A stretch of 33,028 nucleotides of DNA from an uncultured Flavobacteriales bacterium (GCA_937929815.1 CALFUW010000075.1:1-33028), one strand, 5' to 3'. Shown: positions 1 to 7,682, counted from the first letter of the stretch. The notes: generated by a model from the letters alone, not told the origin. Numbers and translations: made by a program.

Positions 1-231
1 GTGACGATCGTATTCGCTGGTATCAATATCGTACCCAATCGTTCTGACTGCTTCACGCAACTGTTCGGCGCTGGTGGTGTTTTCATCAAACTCCACCACC
101 GCACAGCCACTTGCATACGAGACAGTGGCTGAGCGCACTCCGGGCTGGTTTTGAAGTTGTTTTTCTACGGTCGCTGCACATGCTGCACAGGACATATCGT
201 GCACCGGAAAGGTGTTTTTAACAGTCTTCAT
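1..231 (-). CDS. copA: Copper-translocating P-type ATPase, N-terminal metal-binding domain (partial, runs off window start)
   Basis: The minus-strand reading frame begins with ATG at 231 and stays open for 77 codons to the window edge. It encodes a heavy-metal-associated (HMA) fold whose metal site is MSCAACAATVE, with the CxxC cysteines near residues 15 and 18, followed by the usual beta-alpha-beta pattern. In this family the CxxC binds Cu(I) and passes it to the membrane ATPase. The frame is still open after a complete HMA domain and is already longer than a typical 65-70-residue CopZ chaperone, so the N-terminus of a CopA-type exporter is more likely than a free chaperone. A chaperone with a C-terminal extension cannot be excluded because the rest lies outside the window. 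Upstream (324-389) are inverted half-sites that could be its operator. Confidence 0.75.
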   Translation of the reverse strand, partial: MKTVKNTFPVHDMSCAACAATVEKQLQNQPGVRSATVSYASGCAVVEFDENTTSAEQLREAVRTIGYDIDTSEYDRH

Positions 232-323
232 TGGTAGGGAGAGATTCGTTAATAGCTTTTCTTATAGAATGATTTTCCGGTTGGAAGTTTCATTGATTTT
301 TTGGTATTTAAAATTCAGGCAGT

Positions 324-389
324 ACCTGATCTCAGGTGCACACCATCAAAAATACCTCATCCAGACTACCCCATCTGTGTTCTGAGGTA
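324..389. promoter_or_regulatory. Cluster of four ACCTSA half-sites upstream of the copper ATPase
   Basis: Within 66 bp there are two inverted pairs of one half-site. ACCTGA (324-329) and TCAGGT (332-337) are separated by 2 bp. TACCTCA (353-359) and TGAGGTA (383-389) are separated by 23 bp. They lie about 95-160 bp upstream of the copper ATPase start, in the 277-bp gap before the convergently oriented end of the ABC permease gene. They may be operators for a metal-responsive regulator or a hairpin; this is inference from symmetry and position only. No regulator gene is visible nearby and no clear promoter element was found in the gap. Confidence 0.3.
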
Positions 390-508
390 CAATTTAAAGC
401 TTTGAATTTGCTTAAGACGTGGTAAACTCTGACAAAGCGATAGCAGCTGATGAAAAACCCTGGTTTTGTTCTCTTATATTTTCCGATAGATTGTATTGAG
501 AAGATGGA

Positions 509-1852
509 CTACATGCGATAGCTAAACCATCGAATGATCTCAGATAAGGAAAATTTTTTGCCATACATCAAGATACCAACACGGTAAATTCGACCTGCAA
601 CCCATGCAGCCAATAAAAAAAAGAGAATCAGGAACAGCATGGAGAGTGCGGTTTCCCACCATGGAATGCCAAATGGAATCCTCGCCATCATAATGACAGG
701 TGAGGTCAGAGGTATGTAGGAGAGGGCAGCAGCCAACGTGCTTTCCGGATTGTCGATGATGGAGGACATGGCCAGGATGGAAATAATCAGGGGTATGCTG
801 ATGGGAAGGACAAGCTGCTGAGAGTCCGTTTCGTTATCCACAGCAGAACCCACAATGGCAAAAAGTGCTCCATAAGCCAGATATCCAAAGAGAAAGTAAA
901 AGACAAAGAGAGAGAGTACAAGAGGAAAATTGATCGTCTGTATAGCATTAATGATTTCGAGAGAGCGATCTATATCCATGGGTATAGCGCTGCCTTCTAT
1001 TTTTAATTGCTCCTGTTGTGCAGCAAGTACGCGGGCAGCTTCAAACTTTTCACGGAATAAAACCTGCGATGCAAGGGTATAAACAGCCGCGCTGAGCACG
1101 ACCCAAATAGCAAACTGCAACAAGCCGGTCAGGGCTATTCCCAAAATTTTTCCCATCATCAGCTGAAAAGGTTTTACAGACGTGATGATGATTTCGACGA
1201 TGCGGTTTGATTTTTCTTCGATGATTCCGCGCATAACCATATTGCCGTACAAAAAGATAAACAGATAGATGAGCAGACTTCCGATAAAGGCAAGTACAAA
1301 CTTGAGTTCTGTAGCCGATTGCTTTTCGGCCTTATCAGCATCTTCGAGATAAAAGGTTCTAAGCCTGACATTGGTTTCGGATTGTTTTACCAAAGCGGGA
1401 TCCACGCCAAGGAGTTTGAGTTTTTCTTCCTGGATTTTTGACTTAATGAGAGATTCTGCATAGGATTGCACCTTGAGCGAAATGTCACCCAGGCTGTACA
1501 TGGCGATGCCAGCAGCCATAAAGTCCGGATCCCATGTTTCACCCGTAGGAATATAGAGGAGAGCATAGAATTGTGGATTTTCTTTCAGGTATTCTTTGGC
1601 TTGCTGAAGGTCATATTTTGACGGGTCTATGTAAGTAAAACGGATGTCTGCATTTCCCTGGTGAAAGTCGAGTAAAGTGGCGCGGTCATGCACGAGGATG
1701 ACGCGTTTTTCCAATTGAATTTCAGAGAGAAAGGCAGGCGCCGTAATGAGAGCACCAAATAGAAAAGGACCTAAAAGTGTAATGATCAGAAATGAGCGCT
1801 TTCGCACTCTATGCAGAAATTCGCGACGGATGATAAGCCAGATTTTGTTCAT
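509..1852 (-). CDS. ABC-2 type exporter, permease subunit (NatB-like)
   Basis: This is the 447-residue membrane subunit of an ABC exporter. A basic N-terminus precedes the first membrane helix (about 21-42). A large extracytoplasmic loop (about 43-182) follows, then five or so helices from about 184 to 435. Just after the second helix comes the segment RGIIEEKSNRIVEIIITSVK (208-227), characteristic of the ABC2_membrane_3/NatB family, in which this cytoplasmic stretch contacts the ATPase. The gene starts inside the stop of the upstream ATPase gene (ATGA, 4-bp overlap), so the two are translationally coupled and form one transporter. NatAB exports sodium in Bacillus, but substrates in this broad family vary and nothing here fixes the substrate. 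Family assignment is firm; the substrate is unknown. Confidence 0.88.
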   Translation of the reverse strand: MNKIWLIIRREFLHRVRKRSFLIITLLGPFLFGALITAPAFLSEIQLEKRVILVHDRATLLDFHQGNADIRFTYIDPSKYDLQQAKEYLKENPQFYALLYIPTGETWDPDFMAAGIAMYSLGDISLKVQSYAESLIKSKIQEEKLKLLGVDPALVKQSETNVRLRTFYLEDADKAEKQSATELKFVLAFIGSLLIYLFIFLYGNMVMRGIIEEKSNRIVEIIITSVKPFQLMMGKILGIALTGLLQFAIWVVLSAAVYTLASQVLFREKFEAARVLAAQQEQLKIEGSAIPMDIDRSLEIINAIQTINFPLVLSLFVFYFLFGYLAYGALFAIVGSAVDNETDSQQLVLPISIPLIISILAMSSIIDNPESTLAAALSYIPLTSPVIMMARIPFGIPWWETALSMLFLILFFLLAAWVAGRIYRVGILMYGKKFSLSEIIRWFSYRM

Positions 1853-2781
1853 AATGTATAGGTATTTTTAGCTACGTCAATGAAAATATCTTTCATGGCT
1901 GGAAGCAGTTCGCGCACCGAAATGATGGAGGCCGGTGATGACGATCTCGTAAGCCACTGCAGCAGGGGATTGATACCTTGAGTATGCCGATCGTGAACGA
2001 TAATGAGGGTGTGCGTCTGAGTAGTCTGATGGCTGATGAGCGGATAGTCTTCCGGCAGATTCAATGAATTTGGATCAGTGGGCGATAGTACAATCTCCCA
2101 CTGATGTCGGGCATATTGGCGTTTGATGTAATGAAGAGGTCCATTGAGTACAAGGCGCGACTTGTCGATCATGGCAATATCCTGACAGAGTTCTTCGACG
2201 GTATCCATTCTGTGGGTTGAGAAGATGATGGTAGTGCCCTGGCGGTGAAGCTCGAGGAGCTCATCGCGTATGATCCCCTCATTGACCGGGTCAAAGCCGG
2301 AAAAGGGCTCATCAAGTATAAGCAGTTCGGGATGATGAAGCACCGTAATGGCAAATTGAACTTTCTGCGCCATTCCTTTTGAGAGTTCTTCGACCTTCTT
2401 ATCCCACCAGGAGAGCATGTCGAGCCGCCTGAACCAATACCGGAGGGCATTTTTTGCATCATCGCTTTTCAAGCCCTTAAGACCTGCAAGATACAGAGCT
2501 TGTTCACCTACTTTCATAGTGCGGTACAGACCCCTCTCTTCAGGAAGGTAGCCGATTCTCTTGTGGTGGGCAGGACGGAGTGATTCACCGTCAAAATACA
2601 GCTCGCCTGAATCGGGTTTGATTATTTGATTGATGATACGAATCAAGGTAGTTTTTCCTGCTCCATTAGGACCAAGCAGGCCGAAGATGCTACCCTTTTC
2701 TACTTGAATCGATACTTCGGACAATGCCTGATGAATTCCGAATGTTTTGCTTATACGCCGGGTTTCTAGGAGTTTGGTCAT
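1849..2781 (-). CDS. ABC exporter, ATP-binding subunit (NatA-like)
   Basis: This 310-residue ABC ATPase has all the expected motifs: Walker A GPNGAGKT (37-44), signature LSKGM (133-137), Walker B LLILDEP (153-159) and switch histidine H190 in STHRM. A C-terminal extension of about 90 residues (220-310) resembles the DUF4162-type tail found in NatA-like exporters. It is the first gene of a two-gene operon with the permease, which overlaps its stop by 4 bp. It powers the export of an unidentified substrate. The start at 2781 directly precedes the conserved N-terminal strand (MTKLLETRRISKTFG). TATATTTC about 22 bp upstream of the start departs by one base from the Bacteroidota TAnnTTTG element and may be the promoter. 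Confidence 0.9.
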   Translation of the reverse strand: MTKLLETRRISKTFGIHQALSEVSIQVEKGSIFGLLGPNGAGKTTLIRIINQIIKPDSGELYFDGESLRPAHHKRIGYLPEERGLYRTMKVGEQALYLAGLKGLKSDDAKNALRYWFRRLDMLSWWDKKVEELSKGMAQKVQFAITVLHHPELLILDEPFSGFDPVNEGIIRDELLELHRQGTTIIFSTHRMDTVEELCQDIAMIDKSRLVLNGPLHYIKRQYARHQWEIVLSPTDPNSLNLPEDYPLISHQTTQTHTLIIVHDRHTQGINPLLQWLTRSSSPASIISVRELLPAMKDIFIDVAKNTYTL

Positions 2782-2847
2782 TTGCTGCGAGGAAATATAT
2801 GCAGGATTACTCTAAAAAATCTCTCTGTCGTGATGACGTCTATCGTC

Positions 2848-3580
2848 TTATGAATATTCAGCGACAAATGTATGTTCCGGTAGTCGTTTGAAAAGTATGG
2901 AGATCAAGTGTACGCCTTGGAAATTACGTGATGATGGCAGTATTTCAGAAATTTGTTTGTCTCCATTGTCTCTGAGGACAATCTGCATCTTCTGATTTTT
3001 ACCATTGAAAAAACAGAATTTCACCACTGATCATAACGGGTGTGGTTAGACTTGAAAGTAATCGTTCATGCCGGGAACTTCCATTAGCAGGGGTTGGCTG
3101 TGTATTCACTAAAAGTAATTCGCTGGCCAAGGATACTTGGTAATGAAATAAATAATCACAAAATATATTGTTTTCACTTTAAAAAGAGAACGACTATTGA
3201 ATCAAAGATATCTGAACTCCGATTGTGAATTAGAACTCAACATACATCCGATCATCGGAGGAGGAGCGCAAAATTAATCAACTTTGCCGGTAATCCAAAG
3301 CGTCAGAAAATCACTAAAATTTCTGTTTATTACCCAGGATTTTCTTCCCCCCAACTTATAGTACAAATCAGAAATACGACCCTAGTAAATTATTCGTTTT
3401 TCACTGATCATACATACTTGCGGGATCAACCTTTACAAAATAAGATTTCACAATATCCGAATTTGTTTCCAAATAAAATGTAATCCAATTCAGCTCATAT
3501 AGCGAAAGGAAATATCAAACAGACAAATCTGTATGTTTGCTTCTGGAGAATATGATTTTAAAATCAATTGCCTCGTCTTT
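2848..3580 (-). pseudogene. Decayed coding remnants, possibly the 3' end of a type IX secretion cargo gene
   Basis: The 1.26-kb gap between the ABC ATPase gene and the 78-residue gene has no intact gene, but its minus strand reads as successive protein-like fragments broken by stops and frameshifts. Fragment 1 (3580-3401) has one internal TGA (3515-3517) and contains LNWIT...ETNSD, close to the LNWTTxxETNND motif often found before the sorting domain of secreted Bacteroidota proteins. Fragment 2 (3381-3274) includes LYYKLGGRKSWVINRNFSDF. Fragment 3 (3178-2999) ends TTPVMISGEILFF. A one-frame shift at a T-run near 3006-3012 leads into fragment 4 (to 2848), with QIVLRDNGDKQISE and then LPEHTFVAEYS. 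That order resembles a type A C-terminal sorting domain (NPVxSG..., V.I.D..GK..., LP.GTYxV). This is my reading by eye. From 3590 to 3980 I see only shorter AT-rich fragments. Confidence 0.4.
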
Positions 3581-3986
3581 CTATTATTAAAAGATCTTAT
3601 TAATTTCTCCGGTCATATTTCAGACTACCGGACATTCGTGTGTTAGAAAAAAATATACAATACCTCACGATGACTTACCCCTACAGGTGATATTTAGATA
3701 ATTCTGAAGACTAATCTTAACAAAAGTCTATAATTTGAAATCAGGCATTTCATTCTGACTTACAAAGAATCTAATTGAAATTCCAATGTAAGAAAAGAAG
3801 GGGGTTAAACGCTACAATGAATACATAGGTTTGATTGCAAATCATTTTTTTTCGAATTAATTTCAAGTTCCGTCGATGAAAACAGATAATTTTATACCTC
3901 CTTAGTTTTTTAATGCGTTTTATATCAAAATGCAAAGGCAGTTTATTTACTCGACTTACAGAAAGGAGAATAATTACTTGTGAATG

Positions 3987-4021
3987 AAAAAAGCCGTCCT
4001 TACAATAAGAACGGCTTTTTC
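3987..4021 (-). terminator. Rho-independent terminator of the 78-residue gene
   Basis: A 15-bp stem (3988-4002 with 4006-4020) has a 3-nt loop. In the minus-strand transcript the single irregular position is a G-U pair (a C-A mismatch on the plus strand), and the stem runs into a T-rich tract. It therefore works best for the minus-strand gene ending at 4039, about 18 bp upstream in that direction. Confidence 0.85.
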
Positions 4022-4038
4022 TGGAAAAAAGCTTATAT

Positions 4039-4275
4039 TTAGGCTTTGATTACTTTGTAGCCTAATTTTTCCACTTCTGCAATCTTTTCCTGAGCGATAG
4101 CATCGTAGCGGGCTTGGATTTCTTCCTCAATATTTACTTTTAAAGCTTCGAGTTGTTCGAGGTCAAACTTTGAAAGAAATTGAGCTGCAAATACACTTTT
4201 AAGTCCACCCCTGTTGCTGAAGTTGGCCTTGAGATAGTTGGCTACAGTTTTAGGAGTTAATTTTTCTGCTTCCAT
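4039..4275 (-). CDS. Small helical protein of unknown function (78 aa)
   Basis: I do not recognise this family. The 78-residue protein has no signal peptide, cysteines or membrane segment. The N-terminal half is basic (LTPKTVANYLKANFSNRGG) and could form a short helix-turn-helix-like unit. From about residue 35 a long amphipathic helix rich in Glu, Ala and Lys follows (LEQLEALKVNIEEEIQARYD) and could form a coiled coil. The product is probably cytoplasmic and possibly dimeric. The gene stands alone between decayed sequence and a 515-bp gap, but it has its own TAnnTTTG element 27 bp before the ATG and a strong terminator straight after the stop, so it is very likely expressed. Nucleic-acid binding or a regulatory role is only a guess. 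Confidence 0.75.
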   Translation of the reverse strand: MEAEKLTPKTVANYLKANFSNRGGLKSVFAAQFLSKFDLEQLEALKVNIEEEIQARYDAIAQEKIAEVEKLGYKVIKA

Positions 4276-4302
4276 CTTTTATATAAATTATTATTAACAG
4301 GA

Positions 4303-4310
4303 CAAAAATA
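4303..4310 (-). promoter_or_regulatory. -7 promoter element (TATTTTTG) of the 78-residue gene
   Basis: TATTTTTG matches the Bacteroidota TAnnTTTG -7 consensus and lies 27 bp upstream of the ATG at 4275. No clear TTTG -33 element is seen at the expected distance, so the match is partial. Confidence 0.5.
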
Positions 4311-4517
4311 AATAAAAAATTATTTGATTAATAAAAAAAAATTGTTTTAACACTTCATAAGAAATTTCAAATTTGTATTGAAAGTAATTCCTTTTTGTTC
4401 TGATTCTTTTTAAATGTTGGCGCTCTAAATTCAATTACTGATGATATAAATTTAATTCATCGAACCTTTTGCAATATGCAGTGAAGTTGCATCAATAGAA
4501 GTTTAGATTGGTATTTC

Positions 4518-4555
4518 AAAAAAAATGGGGTTTCCTGAAAAGACGAGGAAATCCC
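4518..4555 (-). terminator. Probable terminator downstream of the DUF2892 gene
   Basis: Arms GGGGTTTCCT (4527-4536) and AGGAAATCCC (4546-4555) pair around a 9-nt loop. Read on the minus strand, the hairpin is followed by a run of eight T. One pair is A-C in that transcript and G-U on the plus strand. It could end the DUF2892 transcript, whose stop codon is about 240 bp upstream. Confidence 0.55.
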
Positions 4556-4791
4556 AAAGTGCAATTGTGTTTTGCCAGCAAAAACGAAAAGTAAATGACA
4601 ATCCCTACACTTGATAGTGTCAGTAAATAAATAGCAAGTCTGAGTTGTAAATATTGATAATTTTCAGGGAGCGCAGCAAAAAACGTTCGAGAGTAACCGT
4701 TATGGCAATTTTAGTTGCCAGATGGTGATTTCAGGGCAAATTTATCCCTTAACTTTACCTAATTTATTGCCGAATTTACCTTAAAAGAATT

Positions 4792-4995
4792 TCATTTAAT
4801 CTTACACGTATTAATTCCGAATAAAATGTAAGCCGGACAAAAATTAATAAGGGAAGTAAGGGTGAGCATACCGGCTGCAACAAGCCCGATGACACCCAAC
4901 GTACCAGATAAAATATTTGTGAAATACAGTACGATAAGTACTGCTGCAAGCGTTAGACGGATACCTTTGTCTGTCTTTCCAATATTTGACTTCAT
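4792..4995 (-). CDS. DUF2892 (YgaP-like) small inner-membrane protein
   Basis: This 67-residue protein has two membrane helices (about 13-31 and 34-52) and the conserved C-terminal cysteine pattern NFCPAY...FGINTC typical of DUF2892. The fold occurs alone or fused to a rhodanese domain, as in E. coli YgaP. Stand-alone versions are often near sulfur or heavy-metal genes, and their role is not settled. N-terminal MKSNIGKTDKGIRL is the usual start of the family, which supports ATG at 4995. Its start codon directly abuts that of the divergent OmpA-family gene, so its promoter must lie inside that gene; a TATTTTTG element sits at 5013-5020. Confidence 0.88.
   Translation of the reverse strand: MKSNIGKTDKGIRLTLAAVLIVLYFTNILSGTLGVIGLVAAGMLTLTSLINFCPAYILFGINTCKIK
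4962..4969 (+). promoter_or_regulatory. -7 element (TACCTTTG) for the OmpA-family gene, inside the DUF2892 coding region
   Basis: TACCTTTG fits TAnnTTTG exactly and ends 26 bp before the ATG at 4996. It lies within the divergent DUF2892 gene. No TTTG -33 element is seen about 19 bp upstream. Confidence 0.45.
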
Positions 4996-6993
4996 ATGCG
5001 TGTAAATTTGTTCAAAAATAAATTATTTTCTTTGGTTTTGTCGGTGACTTCAATCATGATTTTTAGTAAAAGTCATGCTCAGCCTGAACTCGGAGAGTGT
5101 TTGATTCCTTGCCAGGAAAAGGTGTTTAATCAAATCGAAAAATGGCAAAAAGCATGGCGGGCAAAAAATTATCAGGAGATGAGGCGTTATGCGGATCTGA
5201 TGCTGAGCTATGATCAGGAGTGTCCTCACGCTCTTTACTTATATGGAGAAACTGCAGTAAGGGGTGGGCGTCTTCGTGAGGCAGAGGCAGCCTGGAGCAA
5301 GTTGTTGGAAAAGTGTCCGGATTACAAGTCAGAACTTTTGTTTTATGCAGGTGTGGTCCTGATTGAAAACGGAAAAGTCGCAAAAGGCACAGACTTGCTT
5401 CAGAGGTATATTCAGCACCCCGACAGGGAGCCAGCATTTTACAAAGAAGCGCGTATAATTATCAGTCAGGTAGATATTGAAAAGACCCTGCGTAATAAAC
5501 CGGTTCTTTTTGATCCGAAACCTCTTGAAAAAATCTGTACTCACGCAGATGAATATTTGGCCACTATATCTCCTGACGGAATGTTTTGTTTTTTTACCCG
5601 AAGGACCAAGGAGATCGACCGTAGATCCGGTCCGGTGCCAACAGAGCGAATAGTAGAGCGATTTTCATACGCACGGCGATTGGCCGACGGAACATTCGAA
5701 CGCGGACAGCCCCTGCCGTCGCCATTCAATCAAAAATACAATGAAGGAGGTCCCTCAATCACTGCTGACAACAGAGAGTTGTACTTTACTATTTGTGAAC
5801 TTCTGCCTACCGGCTATCAGAATTGCGACATTTATTTTTCGGTCTTTTCGGGCGAAACCTGGAGTGAGCCAAAAAGTGTGGGAGACCATATCAACAGACC
5901 AGATTCCTGGGAATCCCAGCCTTCCGTGACAGCTAACGGCGATTGGCTGTATTTTGCTTCCAATCGCAAGGGTGGTCAGGGCGGACTGGACATTTACCGA
6001 TGTTACAGATTGCCTACAGGTGAATGGAGTACTCCTGAAAATCTAGGCCCCATCATAAATACACCAAAGGACGAAAAGTCCCCTTACATTCATTCTGATG
6101 GGGTCACCTTATACTTCTCTTCCAACGGACACGGGGGAATCGGAGGTATGGATATTTTCTTTACGCAAATGAATCCTCAATCGCAAGCATGGAGTCTTCC
6201 CACAAACATCGGATATCCTATAAATACAGAATCCGATGAAGTCGGACTAATTGTGAGTATCGATGGGGCCAAAGGATACATTTCCTCTGATAAAATAAAA
6301 GGGAAAGGCGGATGGGATATTTTTTATTTTGAACTTCCGGCAAATGTTCGCCCGGAGTATACACGTCTGATCACCGGAAGGTTCACAGAGGAAGGAGGTC
6401 AGCCTCCCGGAAATGTACAGGTCAGAATTAAAAATGTAGAATCTACTCAGGAATCAACCGCGCGTGTCGATACAGTCTCAGGAGAATTTGCCGTCGCAGT
6501 AAAGTCAAAACCGGATGAAGATTTAATCCTCATAGCTGAGAAGGAGGGTATTTCATTCACATCTCGCTATATCGCTGCCGAGGAGCACAGTGCATCTACC
6601 GGTGCCATAGTAGATCACAGTTCTATTGAAATTAAAAAACTTAAAAGAGGACAGGAATATCGCCTGAATGATATCAATTTCGAAACTAATTCTTATACGT
6701 TAGACAAGCGCGCGATCCGAATATTGGAAGAGTTTTATGAGTTTTTAAAAACCAACAAAACCATTCATATAGAAATACAAGGCCATACCGATAATATCGG
6801 CACCAGAGAAGACAATCTGATCCTGTCGGACAGGCGTGCCAAAGTCGTCTATGACTACCTTGTGCAAAAAGGGATCTCTCCCGCACGGATGACACACAAG
6901 GGCTATGGGCCGGACAGGCCTGTGGCTACCAATCAAACTGAAGAAGGTCGTTCTCTGAACCGAAGGACAGTCTTCGTAATTAATAATTTATGA
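4996..6993 (+). CDS. TPR / PD40 beta-propeller / OmpA-domain envelope protein (PorE-like architecture)
   Basis: This is a 665-residue exported protein. A signal peptide (1-28, cleaved after KSHA) is followed by an alpha-helical TPR-like region (about 35-155). A WD40-like PD40 propeller (about 185-445) has several repeats, seen as LYFASNRKGGQGGLDIY and LYFSSNGHGGIGGMDIF. A carboxypeptidase-regulatory-like beta domain (about 455-540) precedes a C-terminal OmpA domain (about 555-665) with the peptidoglycan-binding signature GHTDN...N..LSDRRAKVV. The order TPR-PD40-CRD-OmpA and the length match PorE, the peptidoglycan anchor of the type IX secretion system in Porphyromonas. Bacteroidota carry several paralogs of this layout, and no lipobox is visible here, unlike PorE. 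It probably links outer-membrane machinery to the cell wall; the exact complex is uncertain. The start codon is retained because it opens a good signal peptide, although no leader separates it from the divergent gene. Confidence 0.88.
   Translation: MRVNLFKNKLFSLVLSVTSIMIFSKSHAQPELGECLIPCQEKVFNQIEKWQKAWRAKNYQEMRRYADLMLSYDQECPHALYLYGETAVRGGRLREAEAAWSKLLEKCPDYKSELLFYAGVVLIENGKVAKGTDLLQRYIQHPDREPAFYKEARIIISQVDIEKTLRNKPVLFDPKPLEKICTHADEYLATISPDGMFCFFTRRTKEIDRRSGPVPTERIVERFSYARRLADGTFERGQPLPSPFNQKYNEGGPSITADNRELYFTICELLPTGYQNCDIYFSVFSGETWSEPKSVGDHINRPDSWESQPSVTANGDWLYFASNRKGGQGGLDIYRCYRLPTGEWSTPENLGPIINTPKDEKSPYIHSDGVTLYFSSNGHGGIGGMDIFFTQMNPQSQAWSLPTNIGYPINTESDEVGLIVSIDGAKGYISSDKIKGKGGWDIFYFELPANVRPEYTRLITGRFTEEGGQPPGNVQVRIKNVESTQESTARVDTVSGEFAVAVKSKPDEDLILIAEKEGISFTSRYIAAEEHSASTGAIVDHSSIEIKKLKRGQEYRLNDINFETNSYTLDKRAIRILEEFYEFLKTNKTIHIEIQGHTDNIGTREDNLILSDRRAKVVYDYLVQKGISPARMTHKGYGPDRPVATNQTEEGRSLNRRTVFVINNL
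5013..5020 (-). promoter_or_regulatory. -7 element (TATTTTTG) for the DUF2892 gene, inside the OmpA-family coding region
   Basis: An exact TAnnTTTG match on the minus strand, 17 bp before the ATG at 4995, lies within the signal-peptide codons of the divergent gene. The -33 element is not evident. Confidence 0.45.
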
Positions 6994-7050
6994 CAGATAC
7001 AATTGATTGCAAACTACCTTCGCTATTGTACCTTTTACAGAAAGTATCAT

Positions 7051-7596
7051 ATGAAGATATATACAAAATCCGGTGATTCGGGACAAACGTCTCTCCTGGG
7101 AGGAAGCAGAGTGGATAAATTTCATTTGCGTATAGAAGCGTATGGAAGTCTCGATGAGCTCAATTCCTGGATAGGACTGATAGCCGATGAGCACATGCAT
7201 GCCGAAGTGCAGAAAAGCCTTCATAACATCCAAAATCTACTCTTTGTAGCGGGAAGTCATCTGGCTGCTGAAAACGAGCAGGCAAAAAGCTACCTCTCGC
7301 CTTGGCCTGAACAGGCTACAGAAGATCTGGAGAATCTGATAGATGAAATGACATCTCATCTTAAACCATTGAAAAATTTCATCTTGCCGGGAGGACATTC
7401 TGTGGCATCGTATTGCCATATAGCAAGGTGCGTGTGCCGAAGAGCAGAGCGCATAGTAGTACTTCTATCCACTGAAGAACAGGTCAATCACGGCATAATA
7501 AAATACCTCAATCGGCTGTCGGATTATCTCTTTACCCTGGCCAGGTTTACCTTATTTCTCACCGGTATCGATGAAATATACTGGAAATCAAAGTGA
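7051..7596 (+). CDS. Corrinoid adenosyltransferase (PduO-type ATP:cob(I)alamin adenosyltransferase)
   Basis: This 181-residue enzyme transfers the adenosyl group of ATP to cob(I)alamin, making coenzyme B12 for enzymes such as methylmalonyl-CoA mutase. The N-terminal ATP-binding segment MKIYTKSGDSGQTSLLGGSR and the signature RCVCRRAER are both PduO-family hallmarks; the C-terminal helix LNRLSDYLFTLAR is also typical. The ATG at 7051 is chosen because MKIYTK is the universal family start. The frame extends upstream to 7003 only through a non-family stretch and an ATT codon. It follows the OmpA-family gene by 57 bp on the same strand and may be cotranscribed. No B12 synthesis genes are nearby, so it may serve salvage of imported cobamides. 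Confidence 0.93.
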   Translation: MKIYTKSGDSGQTSLLGGSRVDKFHLRIEAYGSLDELNSWIGLIADEHMHAEVQKSLHNIQNLLFVAGSHLAAENEQAKSYLSPWPEQATEDLENLIDEMTSHLKPLKNFILPGGHSVASYCHIARCVCRRAERIVVLLSTEEQVNHGIIKYLNRLSDYLFTLARFTLFLTGIDEIYWKSK

Positions 7597-7649
7597 TATA
7601 ATTTCGAACAAACTTTTATTTCCTGTAAAAAAATTCTCTGAAAAAAGTG

Positions 7650-7657
7650 TAATTTTG
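7650..7657 (+). promoter_or_regulatory. -7 element (TAATTTTG) of the DUF2795 gene
   Basis: An exact TAnnTTTG match lies 25 bp before the ATG at 7683, giving a leader of about 20 nt. No clear -33 element is seen. Confidence 0.5.
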
Positions 7658-7682
7658 CACAAATTTTTAAAATCCCCAGGCA

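Larger units (their letters stand above)
4276..4791. other. AT-rich intergenic stretch between two small minus-strand genes
   Basis: This 516-bp stretch has no convincing gene. It contains the promoter element at 4303-4310 and a minus-strand terminator-like hairpin at 4518-4555. It also holds a start-less minus-strand open frame (4516-4710, 65 codons) that encodes a membrane-helix-like segment, LAIYLLTLSSVGIVIYFSFL. That frame has no ATG, GTG or TTG at a useful position and ends inside the terminator hairpin. It is either a gene remnant or chance. Confidence 0.5.

Noticed and set aside
361-420. AT-rich palindrome around AAAGCTTT near 398-405 as an operator
   Set aside because: Short and AT-rich, expected by chance, with a mismatch in the flanking arms.
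7003-7050. N-terminal extension of the adenosyltransferase
   Set aside because: MKIYTKSGDSG is the universal family start; the extension begins at an ATT codon.
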